A stretch of 64,000 nucleotides of DNA from JBDWFY01 sp965275915 (GCA_965275915.1 CBDHYI010000006.1:558001-622000), one strand, 5' to 3'. Positions 1-8,050 are shown, counted from the first letter of the stretch. The notes: generated from the sequence alone by a model not told the origin. Numbers and translations: made by a program.

Positions 1-1
1 C

Positions 2-613
2 AAGGACTCCAAGGGGCGGCTCGTTTGGGACATCAAGGACTTCCCGCCTCAGCAACCGCGCGTTCTGCCTGAGGAACAAGTGTTCCAGATGAACGATGTC
101 CTGAATGATGTGGTTCTCAACGGTACCGGGAGACGTGCTCAGCTTGAGGGCGTCAATGCCGCCGGTAAAACCGGAACGACGCAGGCCTATCGCGATGCGT
201 GGTTCGTTGGCTTTACAGGCAACTTCACCACTGCCGTCTGGTTTGGCAATGACGATTTCACTTCGACCAATCGTGTGACAGGGGGCAGTCTGCCGGCCAT
301 GACCTGGCAGGCGTTCATGACGTATGCGCAGTCGACCGTCCCGGCCAGACCCATACCCGGCATCGATCCGACTCCGCTTGAACAGGCCGCAAAGGTGGCC
401 AGGCTGGAAGCGGAACTTTTGGAAGATGACAAGACGGCCCCGTCCAAACTGTCGCCGGAACTGGAAGCGGTAATTCGCACTATCAACGCCAAACTCGTTG
501 AAACGCAGACAATTTCCGCCGCCGCTGCGCCTGTCGAAGCCATTGGCACCCCCGATAAAAGAGAGACAAACGCGGCGCCTCAGATTCCGGTGGAGAACCC
601 GGATCCGACTTGA
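2..613 (+). CDS. mrcA: Penicillin-binding protein 1A, C-terminal part (window edge)
   Basis: This is the 3' end of a class A penicillin-binding protein, which polymerises and cross-links peptidoglycan on the periplasmic side of the inner membrane. The reading frame is open from base 2, so the start lies outside the window. The transpeptidase KTGTT box is encoded at 167-181, followed by DAWFVGFTGNFTTAVWFGND, the usual strand after that box in PBP1A/PBP1C proteins. The visible part is the end of the transpeptidase domain plus a roughly 80-residue Ala/Pro/Glu-rich tail with no recognised domain. The active-site Ser and the glycosyltransferase domain are not visible. PBP1A is preferred over PBP1C because of the close match of the post-KTGTT segment; the gene symbol is inferred from the family. 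Confidence 0.88.
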   Translation, partial: KDSKGRLVWDIKDFPPQQPRVLPEEQVFQMNDVLNDVVLNGTGRRAQLEGVNAAGKTGTTQAYRDAWFVGFTGNFTTAVWFGNDDFTSTNRVTGGSLPAMTWQAFMTYAQSTVPARPIPGIDPTPLEQAAKVARLEAELLEDDKTAPSKLSPELEAVIRTINAKLVETQTISAAAAPVEAIGTPDKRETNAAPQIPVENPDPT

Positions 614-746
614 TTGTCTAACCGATGCCGAACCTGCTATAGACCCTTCAGGGATATGTCGTCTTCGTATCGCCAAACTCAAATGGCAGCAGACAACAAC
701 CCGTTGTGAGTTCGGACTTTAATCAAGATACGCCAAGTGGGATGCC

Positions 747-1322
747 GTGACGCTACTGACGCGTTTCCTGATCATGATGATTGTGGCCATCGTTTTAGGC
801 GTCGGCGCCACGTATCTCATGGTCGAAAAAGGGCAGCGCATCAGTGCAATCGCCCTGGGTCCGTGGTTTGCCTGGCCCAATCTGGGAACTCCTGACGGTG
901 ATCCCTATTCTGCCGCACGCCAGGCCCGAACCGGGCAATTGCCGCTTGGTGCAAGCGAAGGCATTGCCTTTTTTGCCGAAACAGACAGCCAGGGCGCTCC
1001 TCTTGACGGAACGTGCATTTATGTTCTTGACGGCCAGACGCCCCCTGCCCGGCTATGGACATTGGCGGCCTATGAGGCAGACGGCGGTTTGAAGAACCAC
1101 GAAGCGGATAAATATTCTCTGGATAGCCGGGAGATCGTCCGCCGGACCGACGGCAGTTTTGAAATCATCGTCTCCGGAAAGGCAAGACCGGGCAACTGGC
1201 TGCCGCTGGGCGGGCGCAGCTCATTGATGCTGGTCCTGAGGCTTTACGATACACCGCTGACGACCGGCGCCGGACAGGGTAATTACTCCATGCCCAAGAT
1301 CACCCGTGGAGAGTGCCCATGA
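747..1322 (+). CDS. DUF1214 domain protein, membrane-anchored
   Basis: A protein of 191 residues with one N-terminal membrane segment (about residues 5-25) and a domain facing the periplasm. The C-terminal NWLPLGG...LVLRLYDTPL pattern (about residues 150-172) is the hallmark of DUF1214. In many proteins this domain is fused behind DUF1254; here the two are separate neighbouring genes. The start is GTG at 747; no nearby in-frame ATG precedes the hydrophobic segment. The stop overlaps the next gene in an ATGA junction, so the two are probably translationally coupled. Function is unknown. The spacing to the penicillin-binding protein (133 bases) leaves open whether they share a transcript. Confidence 0.8.
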   Translation: MTLLTRFLIMMIVAIVLGVGATYLMVEKGQRISAIALGPWFAWPNLGTPDGDPYSAARQARTGQLPLGASEGIAFFAETDSQGAPLDGTCIYVLDGQTPPARLWTLAAYEADGGLKNHEADKYSLDSREIVRRTDGSFEIIVSGKARPGNWLPLGGRSSLMLVLRLYDTPLTTGAGQGNYSMPKITRGECP

Positions 1323-1867
1323 TCCGTTTGATCCTGTGGATCATCGCCGGTCTGTTTCTGGGAACGATACTTCATATCGTTGCGGTTATCGGCCTGCCTG
1401 CATTTTCGCCCGATCGTATCTGGACACGGGTCGAAGCTCTGGCGCCGAATGACACGATTGTTGTGCTCGACTCGGTCAAGGCCGATCGTGAGACCCTGCC
1501 TATGCTTGATCCGGCGATGGAGCATGCCCTTTGTCGATTCTCCACCGAGTCGAGCCCGCAGCTGATTTCCGGGGCTGTCGATGGGGTGTACTGGTCGCTG
1601 GGCCTGTTCAATCGCCAGGGAGAAATCCTCTACTCGCTGAATGACCGCTCGATCGGAATGGGATCGTTGAAACTGGTGGTCACCACGCAGCGCCAGTTGC
1701 TGTCGCTTCAGGAAAACCCGCCGGAAGACTTGGAGGAATTCGTCATTGTCGAGGCGCCGGAGCAGGACATGTTCGTGCTGGTCCGCAGTTTTCGTGATGA
1801 TTCCTCTGCAAGCCCCGGGATCCGAAAGATGCTTAATGAGTTGAGCTGCGGTCCGTTTGAGCGCTGA
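1319..1867 (+). CDS. DUF1254 domain protein, membrane-anchored
   Basis: The start is ATG 1319, giving an ATGA overlap with the DUF1214 gene and a GGAGAG ribosome site at 1308-1313; a GTG at 1313 is in frame but would lie on that site. The product (182 residues) has one N-terminal membrane helix (about residues 3-24) and a periplasmic domain. The segment around residues 60-105 (FSTESSPQ, GVYWSLGLFNRQGEILYSLN) resembles the short membrane-anchored DUF1254 proteins commonly paired with DUF1214 genes in Hyphomicrobiales. Function is not known. The pairing and coupling suggest that the two products form one complex, an inference from the fused versions of these domains. Confidence 0.75.
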   Translation: MIRLILWIIAGLFLGTILHIVAVIGLPAFSPDRIWTRVEALAPNDTIVVLDSVKADRETLPMLDPAMEHALCRFSTESSPQLISGAVDGVYWSLGLFNRQGEILYSLNDRSIGMGSLKLVVTTQRQLLSLQENPPEDLEEFVIVEAPEQDMFVLVRSFRDDSSASPGIRKMLNELSCGPFER

Positions 1868-1890
1868 TCAATCGACAAAGTCCGCATCTG

Positions 1891-1952
1891 GAGCGCATCC
1901 CGTGAAGGTTGAAGCACTTTTGCGACAGGGATCGCGTGAAAACAAGGGATTG
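1891..1952 (+). repeat. Interspersed two-hairpin repeat, copy 1 (decayed)
   Basis: The sequence from GAGCGCATCCCGTGAAGG to AACAAGGGATTG matches the first 60 or so bases of the repeat at 39131-39230. The second hairpin is missing and the first stem is damaged (CTTTTGC instead of CTTCACG). It fills the gap between the convergent DUF1254 gene (stop 1867) and lipoprotein gene (stop 1955). Confidence 0.8.
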
Positions 1953-1954
1953 CT

Positions 1955-2776
1955 CTATTTGATCGGCTTTTCCCGCTCCAGTCCCCAACCGGTAAAGATC
2001 CGTGACTGTCTTACAGGAGCTTCGGTTACGTCCACAAAGTCTCTCCTGCAGCCCTGCCGAGCCGCTGCGACGGCCCCGGCAAAACGCCGCCACGCGGTAT
2101 TGGCATCCCAGACACGGGTGGCCGAAGGGGTTTCGATCTGAAGCTGTTCGATGGCATATTTATAGGCTTTCAGCCGAAAGTCCATCGACCGCTCGGCCCA
2201 CTCGATCACCTGCTGGTTTTCCCAGACCCGGGCAGTCGCGCCGGCATAACGCTGCTCGCTGACTTGCGGTGTTCTGCGAATGACTGCAAGGCGTTCCTTA
2301 TCTGCGACATTGACCCGCTCTGCGACGACGCAAAACGGTCTGACGAGTTGGGCATCCGCGTTGGCATCGGCAATCACCCGGTCATAACGGGCATCACTTG
2401 AACGGTATTTGTCGGATATCAGAAGCCGGAAATACTCAAGCGGATCAAGCCGCCAGTCTTCCGCTTTTGTGATCCGGGTTCTTTGAGCTTCAACGATGGT
2501 TGCAGCGATCCAGTCGCCCGAATGAGGCGGGCGAACGAGACCCCAGCCAAGGTTCCGAAGCAATTTTTCATCGTTGGTCAGAGGAAAGTTGGAAACGGGT
2601 TCGTTTCTATGACGGGCCAGTCCCTTGCCGAACGTTGGAAGAACCTTGTCGTGGATCACATTCGGTTCGGCGCGATTGAAATCGCCAACCGGACGCCCGC
2701 AGCCGGCTACGATGAGAAAAATCAGACCGGCATACGCTATCTTCAGGCTGTTCCGCCCGCCTTGGCAGAATTGCAT
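1955..2776 (-). CDS. Hypothetical lipoprotein
   Basis: A protein of 273 residues with a hydrophobic N-terminus and a lipobox-like LIVAGC (Cys about residue 26), so it is predicted to be lipid-anchored in the cell envelope. The rest is soluble and charged, with several Trp residues (GWGLVRPPHSGDW, AEDWRLDP, VWENQQVIEWAERSMDF) and scattered Cys. No domain is recognised. The translated N-terminus has about ten residues before the positive charge that precedes the signal helix, so the true start may be slightly downstream; no ATG lies between to settle it. It converges on the DUF1254 gene across a decayed repeat. Confidence 0.7.
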   Translation of the reverse strand: MQFCQGGRNSLKIAYAGLIFLIVAGCGRPVGDFNRAEPNVIHDKVLPTFGKGLARHRNEPVSNFPLTNDEKLLRNLGWGLVRPPHSGDWIAATIVEAQRTRITKAEDWRLDPLEYFRLLISDKYRSSDARYDRVIADANADAQLVRPFCVVAERVNVADKERLAVIRRTPQVSEQRYAGATARVWENQQVIEWAERSMDFRLKAYKYAIEQLQIETPSATRVWDANTAWRRFAGAVAAARQGCRRDFVDVTEAPVRQSRIFTGWGLEREKPIK

Positions 2777-2822
2777 CCACCCTCTCCTGCCGGGCGTTTC
2801 ATGTACAGACTCGCGCGAATGC

Positions 2823-3026
2823 TCAGTTTTTGGGTCTGACTGTTTTCCCCGACGTCCTACTCACTTCCCGGATTCGCGCGCCAAGATCAACCTCGGTTCG
2901 TTCAATCCGTACGCCGGGAAAGATAATGATCTGTGCATTATCTGAGATTCCAGCTTTTTTATCAGTAGTTCGGGTACGTGATGGCGGTTTGCGCCGATTG
3001 GCGTCAAAGATCAACAAGGTGCTCAT
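2823..3026 (-). CDS. Small conserved-looking hypothetical protein (67 aa)
   Basis: A short basic protein with the core AQIIIFPGVRIERTEVDLGAR (residues about 31-51) between an N-terminal segment rich in Arg/Lys and a basic tail. A clear ribosome site, GGAGA, lies 5 bases before the ATG, which supports real translation. No membrane segment or signal is seen. I recall similar small proteins with an AQIxxFxGVRxER core in rhizobia, but the function is unknown. The upstream region holds a CtrA-like box (TTAA-N7-CTAA at 3111-3125) about 85 bases before the start. Confidence 0.65.
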   Translation of the reverse strand: MSTLLIFDANRRKPPSRTRTTDKKAGISDNAQIIIFPGVRIERTEVDLGARIREVSRTSGKTVRPKN

Positions 3027-3110
3027 GAATTTCTCCTACGGTGGGAAATTACGCCTTCACTTGTGTCCCGACAGATAATCTCTCATAAAACCATTAAAAC
3101 TCCCGCAAGG

Positions 3111-3125
3111 TTAATATAGCGCTAA
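3111..3125 (-). promoter_or_regulatory. CtrA-like box upstream of the 67-aa gene
   Basis: TTAATATAGCGCTAA fits TTAA-N7-CTAA, one base off the CtrA consensus TTAA-N7-TTAA. It is weak evidence taken alone; it matters mainly because similar boxes precede the DivJ-like kinase gene and the Tat protein gene at 42051. Confidence 0.3.
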
Positions 3126-3169
3126 CGGTTTTGGTTCATGATCAGAATCAACAGCTTGTCATTGTGTTT

Positions 3170-3330
3170 AGGGTGTGAACTCATAAATGTATTTGGAATG
3201 GCGGATCAAGCGGCAAAAAGCTGGAAGGAAGGGTTTGAAAAGCAGGCTTTGTGCCCGGTTGAGCAGCCTGACGCAGCAGATTGAAGCCGTTTAATCCGCC
3301 ATTCCAAATACATTTATGAGTTCACACCCT
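3170..3330. mobile_element. MITE-like element A (161 bp) with 37-bp perfect inverted repeats
   Basis: The ends 3170-3206 and 3294-3330 are perfect reverse complements over 37 bases, beginning AGGGTGTGAACTCATAAATG. The interior (87 bases) has no credible reading frame, so this is a non-autonomous miniature element. It is flanked by TTTA on the left and TAGT on the right, consistent with a TA or degenerate YTAR target. The end sequence is related to the ends at 4485, 5767 and 10808 (TAG followed by GGYGTGRAC-type sequence), which I interpret as IS5-like. It lies 24 bases before the DUF2336 start codon, so it probably changed that gene's promoter or leader. Confidence 0.85.
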
Positions 3331-3354
3331 AGTTGAGTATCGGCGTTTCAGTTC

Positions 3355-4488
3355 ATGACCCGTTTGCAGAATTCGGATGGTGTGGTCGCCTTGGTGCAGG
3401 CAACAGACAAAACCCGTAAAGCCCAGTTGTTGATCGCCGCGGCGGAAGTATATGCTTCAGCACCTGCTCATACTTTCTCGGACAAAAAGATTTTTGCTGA
3501 ACTGTTCCGCAACCTGGTTGTGGATGCTCCGGCGGCTAGCCGCCGCCGTGTGGCCTTGCTCCTGGCGCATTGTGACAGTACGCCCGAAGATGTCCTGATT
3601 ACGCTTGCACGGGATTCCGACCCCAATGTCGCTTATCCTGTGCTCTGCCATGCGGGAGGACTGTGTGAGCGGGAACTGATTGCCGCTGTCGGAAGAGGAC
3701 CGGACTGTTTGCGCCAGGCGATTGCGGCGCGGTCGGAGCTGTCGCCGAACCTCTTGGCCGCACTGGAGTACTACAGTTCAAAAAAGCCGGCGGTGAAGGC
3801 TGCCTATGGCTATGAGAAAAAAGATGATTTGAGGTCCCGGGCAGCCAACGATTCCATATCCTCTCAAAGGGCCCAGGAGCAGGCATCAGGCGGACACCCG
3901 CTGACACTGGATGTGTTTCTGGGGTATGACAGCGTTCAGCGGCTGCATGCCCTGGCCACCGCAGAAGCGAAGTCTTTGGCGAGAAAATCGATGCAGCAAA
4001 GCGGTTTTCTTGAGCGGCTGACCTCCAATCCCCTATCGGAACAAGATGCGCAGCGAATGGAGCGGACCGCCTTGTCTGGTGATCGGTTTGCATTTTCCGA
4101 GATCCTTGCCTATCAGACCGGACTTCAGAAACGGGCGGCATTCGCGATCGTGACGGACACGGGCGGCGAGGCTTTGCTGGTGTGTCTGAAACATCTCGGC
4201 CTGCCGGCGGAGAAGGTCAATACCATCCTTGTCCGGCTCTGGACGGCGGCAAAGACGCTGAAGAGTCTTAGAATTCTCTCCGATATTTACGAAAGAATGA
4301 CGCCGGGCACAGCCGCCGGGCTGATGCACGAATGGCGGGGCGAACAGTCGAACAGCCGCCATCAGCCGTTGCACGAGGAGATGGAACGTCCCGTGTCGCT
4401 GCGGAGCCGGGAGGTCGCCGGCCGGTCGGCGGACAAGACGTTGGGCTCATCCAATCACACAATTTCCGTCACACGCGTTACGCGCTAG
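3355..4488 (+). CDS. DUF2336 domain protein
   Basis: A soluble protein of 377 residues built of alpha-helical HEAT-like units, matching alphaproteobacterial DUF2336 proteins. Supporting segments are RRRVALLLAHCDSTPEDVLI and ARDSDPNVAYPVLCHAGGL (about residues 60-100), the paired degenerate repeats typical of the family. No enzyme motif, signal or membrane segment is seen. ATG 3355 is the first possible start after an in-frame TGA at 3334, and no clear ribosome site precedes it, so initiation may be weak or altered by element A just upstream. The TAG stop (4486-4488) lies inside a stray element end. The last 60 or so residues (Arg/Ser-rich) look unlike the rest and may be poorly conserved. Confidence 0.78.
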   Translation: MTRLQNSDGVVALVQATDKTRKAQLLIAAAEVYASAPAHTFSDKKIFAELFRNLVVDAPAASRRRVALLLAHCDSTPEDVLITLARDSDPNVAYPVLCHAGGLCERELIAAVGRGPDCLRQAIAARSELSPNLLAALEYYSSKKPAVKAAYGYEKKDDLRSRAANDSISSQRAQEQASGGHPLTLDVFLGYDSVQRLHALATAEAKSLARKSMQQSGFLERLTSNPLSEQDAQRMERTALSGDRFAFSEILAYQTGLQKRAAFAIVTDTGGEALLVCLKHLGLPAEKVNTILVRLWTAAKTLKSLRILSDIYERMTPGTAAGLMHEWRGEQSNSRHQPLHEEMERPVSLRSREVAGRSADKTLGSSNHTISVTRVTR

Positions 4489-4512
4489 GGCGTGAACCCA
4501 TTGATGTCATGC
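4485..4512 (+). mobile_element. Solo MITE end, CTAG then GGCGTGAACCCATTGATG
   Basis: This resembles both the element A end (GGTGTGAACTCATAAATG) and the element B end (GCTCAGGACCCATTGATTTCAT). No matching inverted partner is found downstream. The CTAG at its left edge supplies the TAG stop of the DUF2336 gene. Confidence 0.6.
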
Positions 4513-4530
4513 AATTCTGTTTATGCTGGA

Positions 4531-4878
4531 TCAGTCGGGTTCAACGACATCCAGGTGATGACGTCCGTCCCGGTCTTCGACCTCGACCACCCAGAAATCG
4601 GGATCCATTCTCGCCTCACTGGCCAGTTTTTTATCGATATCGGATTGGGAAACGCCGGTCATCAGGCACTCGAACTTACGCTCGATATCCTCGTTTCCGA
4701 CGGAGAACATATATTGCGGCGCCGGGCCGTATAAATCGAATGTGCCGTCCATTCGATTGACCAGAATAAAAATTGCGCCGGCTTCGAGGGCGCCTTTCCT
4801 CAGTACAGTTGCAAATGTGCCGTATGCGCCGATCCGGCGCCGGTATGCGGATGTCCAGAATTCCGACGTCACACGCAT
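4531..4878 (-). CDS. DUF1491 family protein
   Basis: A small soluble protein (115 residues) beginning MRVTSEFWTSAYRRRI, with GALEAGAIFILVNRMDGTFDLYGPAPQ in the middle (about residues 29-55) and a C-terminal DPDFWVVEVEDRDG. These are characteristic of DUF1491, conserved in Alphaproteobacteria with no known function. The length is normal for the family. It lies 64 bases downstream of the peptidoglycan-binding-domain gene on the same strand and may be cotranscribed with it. Confidence 0.85.
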   Translation of the reverse strand: MRVTSEFWTSAYRRRIGAYGTFATVLRKGALEAGAIFILVNRMDGTFDLYGPAPQYMFSVGNEDIERKFECLMTGVSQSDIDKKLASEARMDPDFWVVEVEDRDGRHHLDVVEPD

Positions 4879-4942
4879 GCGAGTCCATCCGTTTTTGTCA
4901 GATCAGCAAGGTCGTTCTCACATCGATTATACCGTCAGCAGG

Positions 4943-5641
4943 TTACAGACCGCCGACCGCCTTGAGCTTCTCTATCAGACGTTCTGAGGGCTCTCCGGTA
5001 ATTGGCATACCGCGATCAAGTTCAAATCGCTGGATGGCGCTCGACGTCTGGCTGCCCATCATGCCGTCGACCTTAAGCGGCCCATAACCCATATCCGCCA
5101 GCGTCTGCTGAAGCAATCGGATCTTGGGATCATAGTGTCCTGCCCCACCAAGCGAAACCGTCTTGGGTCGATAGCCGTTGGGGCTTCTTGGAACGGGGAT
5201 CCCGCCCTGAACGCTCCCGGTCAGCGTAAGCTGCGCCAGGAGTGCCTGCGTTGCCTCTCCGGTCTGTGCCATCCCGTTTCCAACCTGATACCGTCGGATC
5301 GCATCCGTCGTCATCGGCCCGTTCAGACCGTCCAGTTGTCCGTTGTAGTAACCGGCAATCTGCAACGCTTCCTGAATATCCCGAACCAGGCTGGACGGTA
5401 CCAGCAAGGTTTGAGGGGCGTTGGTTGTGGGTTTGGGATCGCCGAAGATCGGCGCGGGATGCGGCCCCGGCTGCAATGACAAAGCGTTTGCGACAATCAG
5501 GCTTCCGGTCAGTCCCATGACGATCCACCCGCCGGCAGCCAGCGGATTGTCTATTGCCATGCCGGTCGCGCGTATGACGATATTGGAAGACCCTGAGGTA
5601 TTCTTCTTCGCTGATTTTTTCCCGCCGCGCGGCATAGACAT
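4943..5641 (-). CDS. Peptidoglycan-binding domain protein
   Basis: A protein of 232 residues with a basic cytoplasmic tail (RGGKKSAKKN), one membrane segment (about residues 35-55) and two PG_binding_1 repeats. The repeats are about residues 85-135 (LVRDIQEALQIAGYYNGQLDG...DAIRRYQ) and about 170-225 (IRLLQQTLADMGYGPLKVDG...SAIQRFE). The layout predicts an inner-membrane protein that holds the cell wall from the periplasm. No catalytic domain is present. Its 5' side abuts a repeat (copy 2) and element B, so its promoter must lie within or beyond those repeats. Confidence 0.85.
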   Translation of the reverse strand: MSMPRGGKKSAKKNTSGSSNIVIRATGMAIDNPLAAGGWIVMGLTGSLIVANALSLQPGPHPAPIFGDPKPTTNAPQTLLVPSSLVRDIQEALQIAGYYNGQLDGLNGPMTTDAIRRYQVGNGMAQTGEATQALLAQLTLTGSVQGGIPVPRSPNGYRPKTVSLGGAGHYDPKIRLLQQTLADMGYGPLKVDGMMGSQTSSAIQRFELDRGMPITGEPSERLIEKLKAVGGL

Positions 5642-5662
5642 CCCTTTCTGCTACACGCTCCA

Positions 5663-5764
5663 GGGCAATTTTCGCGATCGTTCGATCGCGTCAAATGCCC
5701 CAACTCTTTATTTCCACGCGTATCCTTGTCGTGAAGATGATTCAACCTTCACGGGATGCGCTCT
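5663..5764 (-). repeat. Interspersed two-hairpin repeat, copy 2
   Basis: Read on the minus strand it runs from AGAGCGCATCCCGTGAAGG to CGCGAAAATTGCCC. Both hairpins are kept: GTGAAG/CTTCAC, and GCGATCG/CGATCGC, where the latter differs from copy 4 (GCGATCC/GGATCGC) by paired changes. Its outer end touches the CTAG target of element B, 21 bases upstream of the peptidoglycan-binding gene. Confidence 0.88.
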
Positions 5765-6034
5765 AGGCTCAGGACCCATTGATTTCATCCATTCTGCGAG
5801 AGCAGATTTTGTTTTTGACAAGGCGGAAAGGCGCAGGAAACCATCCGGTTTTCCAGTCTTTGTGGGTGCAGTCAGGAACGCAATATGCCTCGCCCTTCGG
5901 GTTTTGAAAGAAGGGCCCGCCTGAAGTGAACCAGGGCTCGCAAAGATATCCAACCTTCGCTTCTCGCTGGTTCTCTCCATTCGAATACGTCTTTCAAAAC
6001 AGATTTGCATGAAACTAATGGGTCCTGAGCCTAG
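5763..6034. mobile_element. MITE-like element B (264 bp) with CTAG target duplication
   Basis: The element proper is 5767-6030. It starts GCTCAGGACCCATTGATTTC and ends with the near-perfect inverse (ATTAGTTTC variant). It is bounded by CTAG at 5763-5766 and 6031-6034, the 4-bp YTAR-type target duplication typical of IS5-family insertions. Similarity between the ends continues imperfectly inward (CAGATTTTG...TTTGAC against CAAATCTGTTTTGAAAG). There is no transposase frame, so it is non-autonomous. The right CTAG contains the TAG stop of the DivJ-like kinase. Confidence 0.88.
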
Positions 6035-7926
6035 AGCGCGCGCCGCCGGCCACTCCGAGCCGCATCCATTTTTGTTACATTGCTTTGCTGGCGATCATCC
6101 GCCGTCTCAAAATCCAAAGCATCATCGGCACTTGTTCTAACGTCGTCCAGCCGGGTGATATTGAGTTCCTGATCAGGCAGAGTGACTTCCACGCAGGTTC
6201 CAACACCAAGTTTGCTGTCAATACTAATCTGTCCGCCGTGCAACTGAACCAGACCTTTGACGACCGACAGGCCAAGACCGGTGCCCTCGTGATCGCGGTC
6301 ATATCCGGAATTGGCTTGAAAAAATGCGCTACAGAGTTTTTCAACGTGAGCGCTGTCGATGCCAATTCCCTCGTCCCTGACGGAGATGACAACACTTTTG
6401 CCTTCCCGTCTGGCGCTGACAAGAACGACATCCTCCTGCTTTGAAAATTTAATGGCATTAGACATCAGGTTGAGAAGGATCTGTTTACAGGCTCTTGGGT
6501 CGGCAATGGCATCGGGGAGGTCACCTGGCACCCTGACCTCGATGGATACGCCTTTTTCCTTCGCAACTTCGGCCAGAAGCCGTCGGCAATGTTCTATCGA
6601 TGCTCCAAGATCGAAAGCTTCGGCCTCAAGCTTCATCGTGCCGGATTCGATTTTTGAGACGTCCAGAAGATCGTTGACCACTTGAAGCAGATGTTTGCCG
6701 GAGTCATTGATCAGCCCGACATATTCTTTGGCCCTCTCGTCGGGGCCGATCATTTGCGGGCTGTTATACATCAGATCGGAAAAACCGATCACAGCATTCA
6801 GTGGCGTCCTGAGTTCATGCGAAATGTTGGCCAGGAACCGGGATTTGGCTTGACTGGCCGCTTCCGCCGTCTCCCAGGCTGCCTGCAATTCACGTTCCTG
6901 CTCCTTATGCACGGAAATGTCTCGTGTAATCGCAATCACCGTTGCATCGGGATTCACTGGATCGGGTTCATGCAGTGGCCGACAGATCATCTCAAGCCAT
7001 ATATAGCCGCTGCCATTTGAGTTCGCGTGGGACAGTGCCTTGCCAACCAGAGAATTGGGCTGGGCCCGGAATTCAACTCTACGTTCGCACTTTTCAGTTC
7101 CCGCATCCGCGATCGCGGTAAGGAATGCCGGCCTGTCTGCGATATGAACATGCTGAAAGAAGCCTCTTCCCATCGCTTCTTCCGCTTTGATCCCAAGAAT
7201 CTTTTCTGATGAGGGCGTAATGAATACGATGTCGCTGTCGGCGCTGTGCAGCGAAATAATGTCCGAAACAGATTCGGTCACCATCTGATAGCGGGCTTTT
7301 TGCGCCTGCGATGCCGAAGCCAGCCATTTCCTCTCCCACTCAAGCCGCAAACCGATGATGGACGCATAGATAAGAGCGGAACCGGCCGCGAGGCTCTTCG
7401 ACCCGATCAAACTGCTGGTCAATGTGAGCGGTTCGGGCAGTGCTCCCAAGTGGCCGATGACGGCAACGACGGCCAGCGTTGTCAGAGCGAAGGCAACGCT
7501 GGCAGCGATAACCCTTTTGGAAGACGACAAGGCCGCCTCAAGGGGAATAATCATCAGCCAAAGCACTGCAAAGCTTGATATTCCGCCGGTCAGGACGAGC
7601 AATGTTCCGATAAACAAGGAAAACAACAGTGCGGCGAGCGTATAGGCTATCCGCAAATTAGCGCTTCGGGACAGATACATGGCCAAGGGCATCTGCAACG
7701 CCAGCCAGGCAAAAATTGTCGTGTGGGCAAAAGAGAAAATGCCGCCGCTGATCAGATAGAGGGGGAAAGCAAGAAACGCGAGCGCACCGCCGGCCAGGTT
7801 GGCGACGATGAACGACCTGTGCCGTGCAAAAGCCTGTTCGTCGCCGGCAACCGAAGGGTGAACAAGCTCGTCAAGAAACCGCCCAACTGGGGCTATACCG
7901 TCGAAATTACGCAATACACTCTTCAC
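6031..7926 (-). CDS. divJ: DivJ-like sensor histidine kinase
   Basis: A membrane-bound histidine kinase of 631 residues. Residues about 40-195 form about six membrane helices. A PAS domain follows (about 213-345), then a HisKA domain with phospho-acceptor His370 in FLANISHELRTPLNAVIGF. An HATPase domain has the N box LLNLMSNAIKFS, the G1 box VRDEGIGID and the G2 box HEGTGLGLSV. The N-terminal LVHPSVAGDEQAFARHR and the membrane layout resemble rhizobial DivJ, the kinase that controls DivK and indirectly CtrA during the cell cycle. The start is GTG 7926. The stop codon lies in the target duplication of element B. Two CtrA-like boxes upstream fit a cell-cycle role. The kinase class is certain; the DivJ assignment is likely but not proven. 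Confidence 0.78.
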   Translation of the reverse strand: MKSVLRNFDGIAPVGRFLDELVHPSVAGDEQAFARHRSFIVANLAGGALAFLAFPLYLISGGIFSFAHTTIFAWLALQMPLAMYLSRSANLRIAYTLAALLFSLFIGTLLVLTGGISSFAVLWLMIIPLEAALSSSKRVIAASVAFALTTLAVVAVIGHLGALPEPLTLTSSLIGSKSLAAGSALIYASIIGLRLEWERKWLASASQAQKARYQMVTESVSDIISLHSADSDIVFITPSSEKILGIKAEEAMGRGFFQHVHIADRPAFLTAIADAGTEKCERRVEFRAQPNSLVGKALSHANSNGSGYIWLEMICRPLHEPDPVNPDATVIAITRDISVHKEQERELQAAWETAEAASQAKSRFLANISHELRTPLNAVIGFSDLMYNSPQMIGPDERAKEYVGLINDSGKHLLQVVNDLLDVSKIESGTMKLEAEAFDLGASIEHCRRLLAEVAKEKGVSIEVRVPGDLPDAIADPRACKQILLNLMSNAIKFSKQEDVVLVSARREGKSVVISVRDEGIGIDSAHVEKLCSAFFQANSGYDRDHEGTGLGLSVVKGLVQLHGGQISIDSKLGVGTCVEVTLPDQELNITRLDDVRTSADDALDFETADDRQQSNVTKMDAARSGRRRAL

Positions 7927-7986
7927 GACGTTCCGCTCGAACTGCCGTCCTCGAATCTGTTTGATCAGGAGTTTGGCGCAAACCGT

Positions 7987-8001
7987 TTAAAGAACGCTAA
8001 A
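7987..8001 (-). promoter_or_regulatory. CtrA-like box 1 upstream of divJ
   Basis: TTAAAGAACGCTAAA (TTAA-N7-TAAA), one base off consensus, 61 bases before the GTG start of the DivJ-like gene. Confidence 0.35.
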
Positions 8002-8050
8002 GTTGCCCCCCATACCTGTCGCAAAATAGGTGGCCACTCTTGTTTCTTAC

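Larger units (their letters stand above)
3027..3354. other. Intergenic region between divergent genes, largely element A
   Basis: This 328-base gap separates the 67-aa gene from the DUF2336 gene. It contains the ribosome site and promoter region of the minus-strand gene, the CtrA-like box, and MITE-like element A. Only 24 bases of other DNA remain before the DUF2336 start. Confidence 0.7.

Noticed and set aside
5708..6010. A 100-residue frame inside MITE-like element B
   Set aside because: It runs across the element border and repeat copy 2, has no transposase features and no ribosome site.
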